The notes under the pieces: generated by a model
The model's database searches: none
What the model was told of the DNA's origin: nothing
Seen by the model: only the letters and a program-made list of their open reading frames with translations
Made by a program: the position numbers and the translations under genes
Shown here: positions 17,259 through 25,381 of the stretch, piece by piece
How positions within the stretch are numbered: the stretch's first letter is position 1
How the letters are laid out: each line of letters begins with the position of its first letter
Assembly (NCBI GenBank): GCA_003221635.1
Contig: QHSR01000243.1
Span: forward strand, 1 to 38,022
DNA from: Candidatus Rokuibacteriota bacterium
Lineage (GTDB): Bacteria > Methylomirabilota > Methylomirabilia > Rokubacteriales > CSP1-6
DNA length: 38,022 nucleotides
Direction: 5' to 3'

Positions 17259-18125
17259 TCACGCGCTCGCACGGGCGAGCGCGGTGGTCAGGGTGCGACG
17301 CGTCAGGACACGAACGAGATGACGGCGGAACTCGGCCGAGCCACGCTGATCGCTGATCGGGCGCGCGACCTCCACCGCGAGGTCGGCCGCGCGCGCGATC
17401 CGATCGGGCGTCACCGGTTGGCCCTCGAGCGCCTGCTCGGCCGCCGTCGCGCGAACCGGCACCGGGGCCACGGCGGCCAGCGCGATCCGGGCCTTCGTGC
17501 AGACGCCGTTCGCCAGCGTGAGCTGCGAGGCCACGCCCACCACGGCGATGTCGAGCTCGCGCCGCGGCGTGTGCCGCAGATAGTTGCCGCCGCTTCGCGG
17601 CCCGGGGGCCGGCACGACCAACTCCACGAGCAGCTCGTCCGGGGCCAGCACCGTGCGCCGGACCCCGGTGAAGAACGCCGCGATCGGCACGCGCCGCTCG
17701 CCCTTGGGGCCGGTGATCACCGCCTCGGCGTCGAGGGCCAGGAGCGGCGGCGCCATGTCCGCCGACGGCGCCGCGTTGCAGAGGTTGCCGCCGAGCGTCG
17801 CCAGGTTGCGCACCTGCACCGAGCCCACGAGGGCGCCGCTCTCGGCGAGCGAGAGATAGCGGGCGCGGACGGCGCGGTCGAGCTCGAGCGTCCGGGCCGT
17901 CACCGCGGATCCGATCCGCAGCCCCTGCCCGTCCGCGGGCTCGATGGTGCGCAGCCGCGCCACGCCGGACAGATCGATCACGCGCGCGGGCTTGAGCAGG
18001 CCGTTCTTGAGCTGCGGCAAGAGGTCCGTCCCTCCCGCCAGCAGCTTCGTCTCGGGCCCGCGCTGGGCGAGGGCCCGCACACAGTCGTCTACGCTCTCGG
18101 GGAGGACGAGCTCGAATCGTCGCAC
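17259..18125 (-). CDS. Molybdenum hydroxylase medium (FAD-binding) subunit
   Basis: I chose GTG 18125, which has GGAG about 8-11 bases upstream and starts VRRFELVLPESVDD in register with the family; a TTG at 18152 would add nine residues. The protein then has about 288 residues, normal for CoxM/XdhB-type subunits. FAD motifs are LLAGGTDLLPQLKNG near residue 30 and TLGGNLCNAAPSADMAPPLL near residue 110. The C-terminal CO_deh_flav_C domain occupies about 170-285. It transfers electrons from the iron-sulfur subunit to an external acceptor. It is the first gene of the M-S-L operon and is divergent from the dehydrogenase operon at 18337; a promoter with a palindrome lies in the gap. Confidence 0.93.
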   Translation of the reverse strand: MRRFELVLPESVDDCVRALAQRGPETKLLAGGTDLLPQLKNGLLKPARVIDLSGVARLRTIEPADGQGLRIGSAVTARTLELDRAVRARYLSLAESGALVGSVQVRNLATLGGNLCNAAPSADMAPPLLALDAEAVITGPKGERRVPIAAFFTGVRRTVLAPDELLVELVVPAPGPRSGGNYLRHTPRRELDIAVVGVASQLTLANGVCTKARIALAAVAPVPVRATAAEQALEGQPVTPDRIARAADLAVEVARPISDQRGSAEFRRHLVRVLTRRTLTTALARASA

Positions 18126-18188
18126 GCGAGGTCTCCGCGAAGACTCGGCCAAGCCACGGGGCGCCGAGCCGGCTCTACTGCGTCTCGG

Positions 18189-18218
18189 ACCATACTATGC
18201 TCACCCGAGCATAGTCAA
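18189..18218 (-). promoter_or_regulatory. Promoter with embedded operator-like palindrome
   Basis: Reading the minus strand, TTGACT (18213-18218) and TATGGT (18189-18194) are separated by 18 bases. A perfect palindrome, ACTATGCTC (18194-18202), four-base spacer, GAGCATAGT (18207-18215), lies almost exactly between them. This is a classic layout for a repressor operator. It would control the molybdenum hydroxylase operon starting at 18125, and could also affect the divergent operon at 18337. The cognate regulator is not obvious; the ModE-like protein and an unlinked GntR/TetR regulator are both possible. Confidence 0.6.
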
Positions 18219-18336
18219 CGCGCCCGGGCCCGCTCGCCAACAACCCGGGCCGGCGTTGGTGTACCTTAACACATCGTCCTGAAGCTTATCATCTCGGTGG
18301 AACCCGAGAGACGGTCGAGGCGAGGAGGAGACACGC

Positions 18337-19245
18337 ATGCGTATCGGCTTCATCGGGCTGGGCAACATGGGCGGGCCGATGGCCCTCAACGTTCTCAAGG
18401 CTGGACACACCATGGTGGTGACGGACCTCCGCCACGAGCTCGCCAAGCCGCACCTCGCCCAGGGCGCCACGTGGGGGGATACCCCCAAGGCGGTCGCGCA
18501 GGTGAGCGAGGTCGTCTTCACCTCTCTGCCCGGGCCCCGCGAGGTCGAGGCGGTCGCCCTCGGCGCGGGCGGCATCCTGGAGGGCGCGGCGCGCGGCACG
18601 GTCTACGTCGATCTCTCCACCAACTCGGCGACCCTCATCCGCAAGATCCACGGCGTGTGCGCCGAGCGCGGCGTCGACGTGCTGGACGCGCCGGTCAGCG
18701 GCGGCGTGCCCGGGGCGCGCTCCGGGAAGCTCGCGGTGCTGGTCGGCGGGGACGCGGCGCTCTACCGCCGGGTCAAGCCCGTGCTGGACTCCATCGGCGA
18801 CAAGGTGACCTGGGTCGGCAGCATCGGCTGCGGCACCGTCGCGAAGCTCGTGCACAACATGGTGTCGGCGTGCTCGCGCATGGCCATCGCCGAGGGCATG
18901 ACCCTCGGGGTCAAGGCCGGCGTGGCGCCCGAGGTGCTGCTCGACGCGCTGTCCAAGGGCTCGTTCGGCCAGGGCCGCGTGCTCAAGGACATGATTCCCA
19001 ACACGGTCTTCCCGGGCGCGTTCGACGACGTGAACTTCGCGCTCAAGCTCCTGCGCAAGGACGTGGGGCTGGCCACCGAGCTCGGCCGGGAGTATCACGT
19101 GCCCATGATGATCGCGGCGCTGGCCGAGCAGCAGCTGGAGGAAGCGCTGCGGCGCGGCTGGGGCGACAAGGATTCGATGACGTTTTTCCGTCTCCAGGAG
19201 GAGCGGGCCGGGGTCGAGCTCCGGACGGGGAAGCGAGGAGCCTGA
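18337..19245 (+). CDS. NAD(P)-dependent beta-hydroxyacid dehydrogenase (3-hydroxyisobutyrate dehydrogenase family)
   Basis: The protein has 302 residues from ATG 18337 with GAGGAGGAGA upstream. The Rossmann motif is IGFIGLGNMGGPMA. D30 at the end of the second strand followed by LRH suggests NAD or NADP could be used. The substrate-binding loop is DAPVSGGVPGARSGKLAVLVGG, and the catalytic lysine is K170 in CGTVAKLVHNM. The family oxidises 3-hydroxyisobutyrate, tartronate semialdehyde, glycolaldehyde-type or related beta-hydroxy acids. It heads a plus-strand operon with the SMP-30 lactonase gene (4-base gap) and an LLM gene, suggesting sugar-acid or aldehyde metabolism; the substrate is unknown. 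Confidence 0.92.
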   Translation: MRIGFIGLGNMGGPMALNVLKAGHTMVVTDLRHELAKPHLAQGATWGDTPKAVAQVSEVVFTSLPGPREVEAVALGAGGILEGAARGTVYVDLSTNSATLIRKIHGVCAERGVDVLDAPVSGGVPGARSGKLAVLVGGDAALYRRVKPVLDSIGDKVTWVGSIGCGTVAKLVHNMVSACSRMAIAEGMTLGVKAGVAPEVLLDALSKGSFGQGRVLKDMIPNTVFPGAFDDVNFALKLLRKDVGLATELGREYHVPMMIAALAEQQLEEALRRGWGDKDSMTFFRLQEERAGVELRTGKRGA

Positions 19246-19249
19246 CACC

Positions 19250-20122
19250 ATGAGCGACGCGCTGTCCGGGATCCTCGAGACGACCAACGCAGAACGCCTG
19301 GCCACGGGATTCGTCTTCACGGAAGGCCCGCTGTGGCACCCCGACGGCTTCTACTATTTCGTCGACATCCGCCAGAGCCACCTGCACCGCCTGACGCCCG
19401 GCAAGCAGCCGGAGCTCGTGCGGGCGAATACCGGTGAGGGCAACGGCACGACGTTCGACCTGCAGGGCCGGCTGGTCATCTGCGAGGGCGGCAACCGTCG
19501 CGTCACTCGCTGGGCCGCCGGCGGGCAGAGCGACGTCCTCATGGACCGCTTCCAGGGCAAGCGGCTGAATCGTCCCAACGACGTGGTGTGCAAGTCTGAC
19601 GGGAGCATCTACTTCACCGATCCGGGCTTACGCGTGCCGCTGGGCGAGCGCGAGCTACCGTCCGCGGGCGTCTATCGCATCGCCCCGGACGGAACGACCA
19701 CGCTAGTGGCGGACTGCGAGTACCCGAACGGGCTCGCCTTCTCGCCGGACGAGCGCGTGCTCTACGTGGCCAACACCCGCTGGACCCAGTACATCCACGC
19801 GCTGGAGCTGGATGCCGGCGGCGGGCTCGTACGGCGCCGGATCTTCGCCGATATGTCCTCCGATGAGACCGACGGCGTCCCCGACGGCATGAAGGTTGAC
19901 GTCGAGGGCCGCGTCTTCTGCACGGGCCCGGGCGGCACCTGGGTCTTCGCGCCCGACGGCACCCGGCTCGGAATCATTCGCACGCCGGAGGTCCCGGCGA
20001 ATCTCGCGTTCGGCGGTGCCGACCTCCGGACGTTGTTCTTCACCGCCCGCACCTCGGTCTACACGTTACGGATGAAGGTTCCGGGCCAGCCCCACCCCTG
20101 GTATCGTGTCCGAAAGCGATAG
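19250..20122 (+). CDS. SMP-30/gluconolactonase/LRE family protein
   Basis: The protein has 290 residues, forming a six-bladed beta-propeller. The metal site is intact: E25 (VFTEGPLWHPDG), N110 (NRPNDVVCK), N160 (YPNGLAFSPDE) and D212 (GVPDGMKVD). Family members hydrolyse sugar lactones or other esters with a divalent metal. The gene starts four bases after the dehydrogenase stop, so the two are almost certainly made from one message. The enzyme probably opens a lactone produced by, or feeding, the neighbouring dehydrogenase. No signal peptide is visible, so it should be cytoplasmic. Confidence 0.93.
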   Translation: MSDALSGILETTNAERLATGFVFTEGPLWHPDGFYYFVDIRQSHLHRLTPGKQPELVRANTGEGNGTTFDLQGRLVICEGGNRRVTRWAAGGQSDVLMDRFQGKRLNRPNDVVCKSDGSIYFTDPGLRVPLGERELPSAGVYRIAPDGTTTLVADCEYPNGLAFSPDERVLYVANTRWTQYIHALELDAGGGLVRRRIFADMSSDETDGVPDGMKVDVEGRVFCTGPGGTWVFAPDGTRLGIIRTPEVPANLAFGGADLRTLFFTARTSVYTLRMKVPGQPHPWYRVRKR

Positions 20123-20154
20123 CGAAAGCGGGTCGTGGAAGGAAAAGATCGACC

Positions 20155-21180
20155 ATGAACTTCGGAACGTTCCTGCTGATGCAATCGCCGTCGGCGCGCT
20201 CCTCGCAGGAGATCTACGCGCGCGGGCTCGAGATCGCCCAGGCGGCCGAGACGCTCGGCTTCGGCAGCGTATGGCTCGCCGAGCACCACTTCTCGACCTA
20301 CGGCTATCTCTCGCGGCCGGCCCAGCTCGCGACATACATCGCGGCGAAGACGACGCGGCTCCGGGTGGGCACGGCGGTCATCGTGGTGCCGCTGCATCAT
20401 CCGCTGGTCATCGCCGAAGAGATCGCGACGCTGGACCTCCTGTCCGGCGGGCGCCTCGACGTGGGGCTCGGGCGCGGTTACCAGCCCTACGAGTTCGAGC
20501 GCTTCGGCCTCGAGCTGGAGGGCGGCCGCGCGCGCTGGGAGGAATCGATCGACATTATCTTGAAGGCCTTCAGCGGTCAGCCCTTCAGCTACGACGGTAA
20601 GCTCTTCAAGATCCCGGAGACCACGGTGTTCCCACAGCCGCTCCAGCAACCGCGCCCGCCGATCTGGATCACGGCGCAGAGCCCGGAGTCGGTGGAGGCG
20701 GCCGTGCGCCGCGGCTTCAACGTGCTCACCGGCGGCTTCGGCGTCCCCATCGAGCGGATGGCGGAGTTCCGCCGGCTCCTCGACCGCCTGGTCGCCGAGA
20801 ACAAGCCCTCGCACCCGCTCCAGGTCGGCGTGCAGCGCGCGGTCTACGTCGCGGAGAGCCAGGCCGACGCGCGCGCCGCGGTCGAGGAGGCCCGCTGGAA
20901 CATGCGCGTGACGCTCTCCCTGCGCAACCAGTACGAGCGCGTGGAGCGGGGCCGCGCCATCCCGGTGCCGGCGCCGAAGGAGCCCGACACCGACGATCTG
21001 CTGGACCGCTTCCTGGTCATCGGGACGCCGGACACGTGCATCCGCCAGATCAAGCGCGTCAAGGACCTCGTCGGCATCACGCACTTCAACTGCAGCTTCT
21101 GGTTCGGCGACCTCGAGCACGCGCGCGTGATGCGCTCGATGGAGCGCTTCGCCCGCGAGGTGATGCCGGAGTTTGCGTGA
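20155..21180 (+). CDS. LLM-class flavin-dependent oxidoreductase
   Basis: The protein has 341 residues from ATG 20155 with AAGGAAAAG upstream. Luciferase-like motifs are MNFGTFLLMQSPS, GFGSVWLAEHHFSTYGYLS (the EHHF sequence is typical of the FMN-using alkanal monooxygenase-like branch), RLRVGTAVIVVPLHHPLVIAEE, LLSGGRLDVGLGRGYQPYEFERFG and PPIWITAQSPESVEAAVRRG. Relatives oxidise alkanals, sulfonates or sulfones, or act on xenobiotics with reduced flavin from a partner reductase; none is encoded here. It is the third gene of the 18337-21180 operon and is convergent with the MetE-core gene 9 bases away. Confidence 0.9.
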   Translation: MNFGTFLLMQSPSARSSQEIYARGLEIAQAAETLGFGSVWLAEHHFSTYGYLSRPAQLATYIAAKTTRLRVGTAVIVVPLHHPLVIAEEIATLDLLSGGRLDVGLGRGYQPYEFERFGLELEGGRARWEESIDIILKAFSGQPFSYDGKLFKIPETTVFPQPLQQPRPPIWITAQSPESVEAAVRRGFNVLTGGFGVPIERMAEFRRLLDRLVAENKPSHPLQVGVQRAVYVAESQADARAAVEEARWNMRVTLSLRNQYERVERGRAIPVPAPKEPDTDDLLDRFLVIGTPDTCIRQIKRVKDLVGITHFNCSFWFGDLEHARVMRSMERFAREVMPEFA

Positions 21181-21189
21181 GGCCCGGCG

Positions 21190-22293
21190 CTAGGCGGAGC
21201 CCCAGACGTCCCGCGCGACCTCGAGCGCCAACGCGAGCTTGCGGCGCTGATCGTCGACGGTGATCTTGTTGCCGTGGTGCGTGCTCGAGAAGCCGCATTG
21301 GGGGCTCAGGCAGAGGTTCTCCAGCGGCACGTACTTCGCGGCCGCCTCGATGCGGCGCTTGAGATCGTCCTTCTTCTCGAGCTCGGGGACTTTCGAGCTG
21401 ATCAGCCCGAGCACCACTTTCTTCCCCTGCGGCACGAACCTGAGCGGCTCGAAGCCGCCCGCGCGGCCCGTGTCGTACTCGAGGAAAAACGCGTTCACGT
21501 TCAACCGGGTGAACACGGTCTCGGCGACCGGGTCGTAGCCGCCGCTCGCCATCCAGGTGCTCTTGAAGTTGCCCCGGCACGTGTGGATGGCGACCGTGAC
21601 GTCACGCGGGACGTCGCGGAGGACGGCATTGACCGCGTCCGCGTAGGTCGCCGGCAACCGATCGGGATCGTCGCCGAGCTTCGTGACCTGCTCCCTCACC
21701 TTGGGGTCGCACATCATCGCGACGGTGGTGTCGTCGACCTGCAGGTACGTGCAGCCGGCCTCGCACAGCGCGCGAATCTCCTCCCGGTACGCGGCGATCA
21801 GGTCCGCCCAGAACTCACCGAGGTCCGGATAGGTGGCCTGGAGCGTCGGCCGGTCGCCCCGCGCGTGCAGCATGACCGGAGACGGGAGGCAGAATTTCGC
21901 CGTCCGCGTCGTGGCCGACTTGAGAAAGGTGAAGTGATCGAGCATGCTCGGCTTCGTGCGCCGGATCTTCCCGGTCACCCGCATGAGCGGCGGCTGCTCG
22001 TCGGCGCCCTCGAACTTCACGCCGAAGCTCCGGGTGGACGTCTCCACGCCGTCGAAGCCGCGCAGGAAATCGATGTGCCACCAGTCCCGCCGGAACTCCC
22101 CGTCGGTGATGGATTGAAGGCCGACCGATTCCTGGAGGAGGACGGCGCCGCGGATCGACCGGTCCTCCACGGCTCGCAGCGCTGCGCGGTCGATCTCGCC
22201 CCGTGCGGCGCGGGCCCGCGCCTGCTGCAGCTCGGCCGGACGGAGGAGGCTGCCCACGTGATCGGCGCGAAACGGCGGCTTCGCTGCGCTCAT
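21190..22293 (-). CDS. MetE-core methyltransferase, YxjG/YxjH-like
   Basis: Start ATG 22293 (GAGGAGGCGACG) gives 367 residues, the size of stand-alone proteins that match only the C-terminal catalytic half of cobalamin-independent methionine synthase MetE. The substrate end is FRADHVGSLLRPAEL. Zinc ligands are all present: H237 and C239 (VAIHTCRGN), E272 (FFLEYDTG) and C333 (LSPQCGFSS). It resembles Bacillus YxjG/YxjH, which methylate a thiol such as homocysteine. The methyl donor is unknown, since it lacks the N-terminal half of MetE; core-only methionine synthases that do not need folate are known. It shares a minus-strand operon with the gamma-glutamyltransferase gene upstream. Confidence 0.9.
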   Translation of the reverse strand: MSAAKPPFRADHVGSLLRPAELQQARARAARGEIDRAALRAVEDRSIRGAVLLQESVGLQSITDGEFRRDWWHIDFLRGFDGVETSTRSFGVKFEGADEQPPLMRVTGKIRRTKPSMLDHFTFLKSATTRTAKFCLPSPVMLHARGDRPTLQATYPDLGEFWADLIAAYREEIRALCEAGCTYLQVDDTTVAMMCDPKVREQVTKLGDDPDRLPATYADAVNAVLRDVPRDVTVAIHTCRGNFKSTWMASGGYDPVAETVFTRLNVNAFFLEYDTGRAGGFEPLRFVPQGKKVVLGLISSKVPELEKKDDLKRRIEAAAKYVPLENLCLSPQCGFSSTHHGNKITVDDQRRKLALALEVARDVWGSA

Positions 22294-22324
22294 CGTCGCC
22301 TCCTCTCGGACGTCAGCAGCGGCT

Positions 22325-24127
22325 CTACCAGGCGAGGGCATAGGTCGGGCGGCGCGGATCGGCCCCGGCCGAAAGCACCCCCGTCTCCGGATCGCGACGA
22401 GTCACCACCGCGCCGATGCCGCAGGCTCCGATCTCGCTGACCGTGTGGCCGAGCACGCGCAGCTCCGCGCGGGTGCTCTCGGCGATCCCCGACTCGACGT
22501 TGAGCTGCCCGGGCCGGTAGACGCGCGGATAGAACGAGTTGACCAGGGTCTGGGTCGAGAAGCGCGGGGCCTCCACGGCTTGCTGTGGGTTCATCCCGAA
22601 GACCAGGAGGTTCAGGACGAGCTGCAGGTCGGCCTGGCTCTGATCGTCGCCCCCCGGACAGCCGACCGTCATGATGGGCGCGCCGCCCTCACAGATCAGA
22701 TAGCTCACGAGCGTGGTGCGCGGCCGCTTGCCCGGGGCGAGCGCATTCGGGTGCCCCTCCTCGAGGACGAACATTTCGCTCCGCGTGCTGAGCGTGCAGC
22801 CGAGCTCCGGAGCGAACGCCGACTTTCTGAACACGCCACCGCTCGGCGTCAGACACATCATGTTGCCGTCGCGATCGATGGCCGCGATGTGCGTCGTCCC
22901 GTCGGCGGCCGCCTCGGGGGCGGCAGCTCCGGAGGCGCGCAGGCCCGCGGCCGCCCCGCCGCGTGACACGCCGTCGTGGCTCCGCGGGTCGCCGGGCGAC
23001 GGCGCCACGGCCGTGGCGCGGTCCATGCGGATGAGCGCTGCTCTCGCCTGAAGGTACGCGGGAGCCAGTAACGCGCCGACCGATGCGAGAGCGTCCTCGC
23101 GGTCTCCGTAGTGCCGCTCGCGGTCGGCGAACGCGAGCTTGAGCGCCTCTGATACCACGTGGATGTACCGCGCGGAGTTGTGTCCGAGCCCGCGCAGGTC
23201 GACGCTCGAGAGCATCCCGAGCGCCTGCATGAGCACGGGCCCTTGCGTCCACGCGGACTGCCCGAGGATCTCCCGCCCCGCGAAGGTCGTCCGCAGCGGC
23301 GGCTCGAGCCGCGCCCGGTACCCTGCAAGATCGGAGGCGCGCAGGAGGCCGCCCAGCCGCTCGGAGAAAGCGCCGATGCTCGCAGCGATGTCACCGCGGT
23401 AGAACCGGGCCCGCGCGGCGGCGATGCCGGCGGCACGATGGCCGCGGCCCCGACCGTCGGCCTCGACGAGGCGCCGGAGGGTGCCGGCGAGCGCCTCCTG
23501 CACGAACAGGTCGCCGACGTCGGGCACCCGACCACCCGGGTAGAACACCGCGGTGCCGCCGGGCGGATAGATATCGAACTGGCTCCGGCTCTCCGGGATC
23601 GCGAGCAGCCGGTGCATGTACTCGTACATCGGGAATCCGCGCTCGGCGTATTGGAGCGCCGGCGCCAGCACCTCGCTCACGGTCTTCGTGCCATGCGTTT
23701 CGAGCACGGTCAGGTAGGCGTCGACGGCTCCGGGAACGGTAAACGATAGATGCGCGTCCGGTCCCGGCCCGGTCGGGATGCGGTCGAGCCCCCGCCCGCG
23801 AAAGAACGCGAGTGTCGCGAGAGCCGGCGCCGTGCCCTGGCCGCTCACCGCGACGCTCTCTCGCTTCCGGGCGTCGTGGATGAGCGCCACGCACTCGCCG
23901 CAGAGCGTATAGGACGCCGTCGGCTCGACCACGGCGGCAGCGAAGCCGGCGGCCACCGCAGCGTCGAATGCGTTGCCCCCCGAGAGCAGCATGCGCATGC
24001 CGGCCATCGATACCAGCGGATGGCCCCCCGCGACGACGCCCTGGGTGCCCGACACCACCGGGCGCGTGGTCGCCCGGTCAGCCGTGTGGTGCTCCAGCTC
24101 TTGAATCCGTCCGCTCGGTCTGGTCAT
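22325..24127 (-). CDS. Gamma-glutamyltransferase family protein
   Basis: The protein has 600 residues from ATG 24127. It follows the ggt pattern: GVVAGGHPLVSMAGMRMLLSGGNAFDAAVAA near residue 30-60, PGAVDAYLTVLETHG, then the autoprocessing site TTHIAAIDRDGNMMCLTPS with T411 as the likely nucleophile. The C-terminal half has PRTTLVSYLICEGG and GCPGGDDQSQADLQLVLNLLVFGMNPQQAVEAPRF. Proteins like this cleave gamma-glutamyl bonds or acyl groups of related compounds. No signal peptide is evident, so a cytoplasmic role in thiol or gamma-glutamyl catabolism is likely. Its start sits behind three 15-base repeats. The MetE-core gene follows 31 bases downstream. Confidence 0.92.
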   Translation of the reverse strand: MTRPSGRIQELEHHTADRATTRPVVSGTQGVVAGGHPLVSMAGMRMLLSGGNAFDAAVAAGFAAAVVEPTASYTLCGECVALIHDARKRESVAVSGQGTAPALATLAFFRGRGLDRIPTGPGPDAHLSFTVPGAVDAYLTVLETHGTKTVSEVLAPALQYAERGFPMYEYMHRLLAIPESRSQFDIYPPGGTAVFYPGGRVPDVGDLFVQEALAGTLRRLVEADGRGRGHRAAGIAAARARFYRGDIAASIGAFSERLGGLLRASDLAGYRARLEPPLRTTFAGREILGQSAWTQGPVLMQALGMLSSVDLRGLGHNSARYIHVVSEALKLAFADRERHYGDREDALASVGALLAPAYLQARAALIRMDRATAVAPSPGDPRSHDGVSRGGAAAGLRASGAAAPEAAADGTTHIAAIDRDGNMMCLTPSGGVFRKSAFAPELGCTLSTRSEMFVLEEGHPNALAPGKRPRTTLVSYLICEGGAPIMTVGCPGGDDQSQADLQLVLNLLVFGMNPQQAVEAPRFSTQTLVNSFYPRVYRPGQLNVESGIAESTRAELRVLGHTVSEIGACGIGAVVTRRDPETGVLSAGADPRRPTYALAW

Positions 24128-24128
24128 T

Positions 24129-24173
24129 GGCTCCCCCTCACGAGGCTCCCCCTCACGAGGCTCTCCCTCACGA
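24129..24173. repeat. Three tandem 15-base units at the ggt translation start
   Basis: GGCTCCCCCTCACGA occurs twice exactly and once with a single change (24129-24143, 24144-24158, 24159-24173). On the gene strand each unit reads as GAGGGGGAG-like Shine-Dalgarno sequence, so three ribosome-site look-alikes are stacked 5' of ATG 24127. The same bases also form the end of a short frame whose TGA overlaps the ATG (ATGA). Confidence 0.7.
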
Positions 24174-24247
24174 CGTCATCGGCGATCATCATACGGGCCT
24201 CGGCCCGCCACATACATGCCGATTCCTCTCGTGTCCACGAGCTCGGG

Positions 24248-24826
24248 TCACGGCAAGAGATCGGCGACCGCGATTCGCGCAGCGGGAGCGGCGAGCGGAC
24301 GCACCATGTCGCCAACGCCCAGCGCCTCCATGCGACCGTAGTCCCACCCGTACGGCGCCGACGCCGACGGCGCGGGATCGCGATGCACTTCGAGCACGCG
24401 GTCGATCAAGTTGACGATCCAGTACTCCGGACGGCCGGCGCGAGCGTAGAGGCTGGACTTGTGCACCCGGTCGGAGACGAGGCTCGTGAGGGCGACCTCC
24501 ACCACCAGGACCGGATCGGCGGGATGGGCCGCCGCGTAGTCACGAAGATCGCCACGTACGACCGCCACGTCGGGCTCGGGCTCCGAGGTGTCGTCGAGCG
24601 CGATTGGCGCCTGGGTGCGCACGTCCCAGCCCTCGCCGAAGGCCCGGGCGAGCGCCCGCTCCACGAGCCGGATCGTGATGTAGTGGGACGAGCTCTGGGG
24701 CTCCGCCACCACCAGCAGGCCGTCGATCAGCTCGATACGATCGCCGGGCATGAACACGCCCTTGTCCACGAGCTGCTCGTACTCGATCCGCTTCCACCGC
24801 TTGAGCTGGAGATCTGGGCCCGGCAT
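24248..24826 (-). CDS. Uma2-family (DUF820) PD-(D/E)XK nuclease-fold protein
   Basis: The protein has 192 residues from ATG 24826; an earlier start at 24895 adds 23 residues that lack family similarity. The Uma2 signature is RWKRIEYEQLVDKGVFMPGDRIELIDGLLV, then SSSHYITIRLVERALARAFG. The nuclease-like core is EPEPDVAVVRG (Asp) and LVVEVALTSLVSDRVHKSSLYARAG (Glu, Lys). Uma2 proteins are very common in cyanobacteria and some soil phyla and are usually stand-alone; their targets are not established. It lies alone between the GMC subunit 3 gene and the ggt gene and has no partner that would indicate a toxin-antitoxin or defence system. Confidence 0.9.
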   Translation of the reverse strand: MPGPDLQLKRWKRIEYEQLVDKGVFMPGDRIELIDGLLVVAEPQSSSHYITIRLVERALARAFGEGWDVRTQAPIALDDTSEPEPDVAVVRGDLRDYAAAHPADPVLVVEVALTSLVSDRVHKSSLYARAGRPEYWIVNLIDRVLEVHRDPAPSASAPYGWDYGRMEALGVGDMVRPLAAPAARIAVADLLP

Positions 24827-24928
24827 GGAGACGCTCACCTTCGAGAAGTCTAGTTGCGCCCGCTGCCACGCGTCAATGTCGCCTGAAGGCGACATCGTGG
24901 TGGCTGCGACGACATCGCTCCCCCTCGC

Positions 24929-25381
24929 CTACGTCTGGCGGTAGATCGGGCCTCGCGCCGAGACCCGCGCGAGATCGGGCAGGGCCGCCGTCTCGACCTG
25001 GTGACCGCGCGGGTGCAGGGGCCCGGGCTCGAGCCCGAGCCGCGCAATGACCGTCGGGTGACCGTAGTACCCGTCGTACGTGTGGCGGACGAGCACCTCG
25101 AAGAGCTCGGGGTGCGACTGCTCGACGCGCCGCAAAATGCTCTCGCGATCGTCGACGCCACGCCGAGCGAAGTCACCGGTGCCGTCGACCCGCGCGGCCT
25201 CCTCCACCGCCTGGAGCGTGCGCGCGAGCCGCGACTCGAGCTCGAGGGACGTCGCGGCGACAGCAAGGACGTGGTCGAGCGCGACCGCGCCCGCGCTCGG
25301 GAATTCGCCGCTCGCCGGCACCAGGGTGTCGAGCACCAGCGCCAGGAGGTCGCGCTGCGCGGCGAGCGCCACCCGTTTCAC
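24929..25381 (-). CDS. GMC dehydrogenase small subunit (gluconate 2-dehydrogenase subunit 3-like)
   Basis: The protein has 150 residues from GTG 25381; that codon overlaps the TGA of the GMC gene (GTGA), the normal coupled arrangement. Residues 5-130 match the gluconate 2-dehydrogenase subunit 3 family: LAAQRDLLALVLDTLVPASGEFPSAG at the start and HTYDGYYGHPTVIARLGLEPGPLHPRGH near the end. I see no Tat signal, although relatives that export the GMC subunit often carry one here. Its role is to support folding or export of the GMC subunit. Longer frames reaching 25579 are antisense to the GMC gene and are not coding. Confidence 0.85.
   Translation of the reverse strand: MKRVALAAQRDLLALVLDTLVPASGEFPSAGAVALDHVLAVAATSLELESRLARTLQAVEEAARVDGTGDFARRGVDDRESILRRVEQSHPELFEVLVRHTYDGYYGHPTVIARLGLEPGPLHPRGHQVETAALPDLARVSARGPIYRQT

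Noticed and set aside
24248-24826. Uma2 protein as part of a defence or toxin system
   Set aside because: It has no partner gene; such stand-alone copies are common and not diagnostic.
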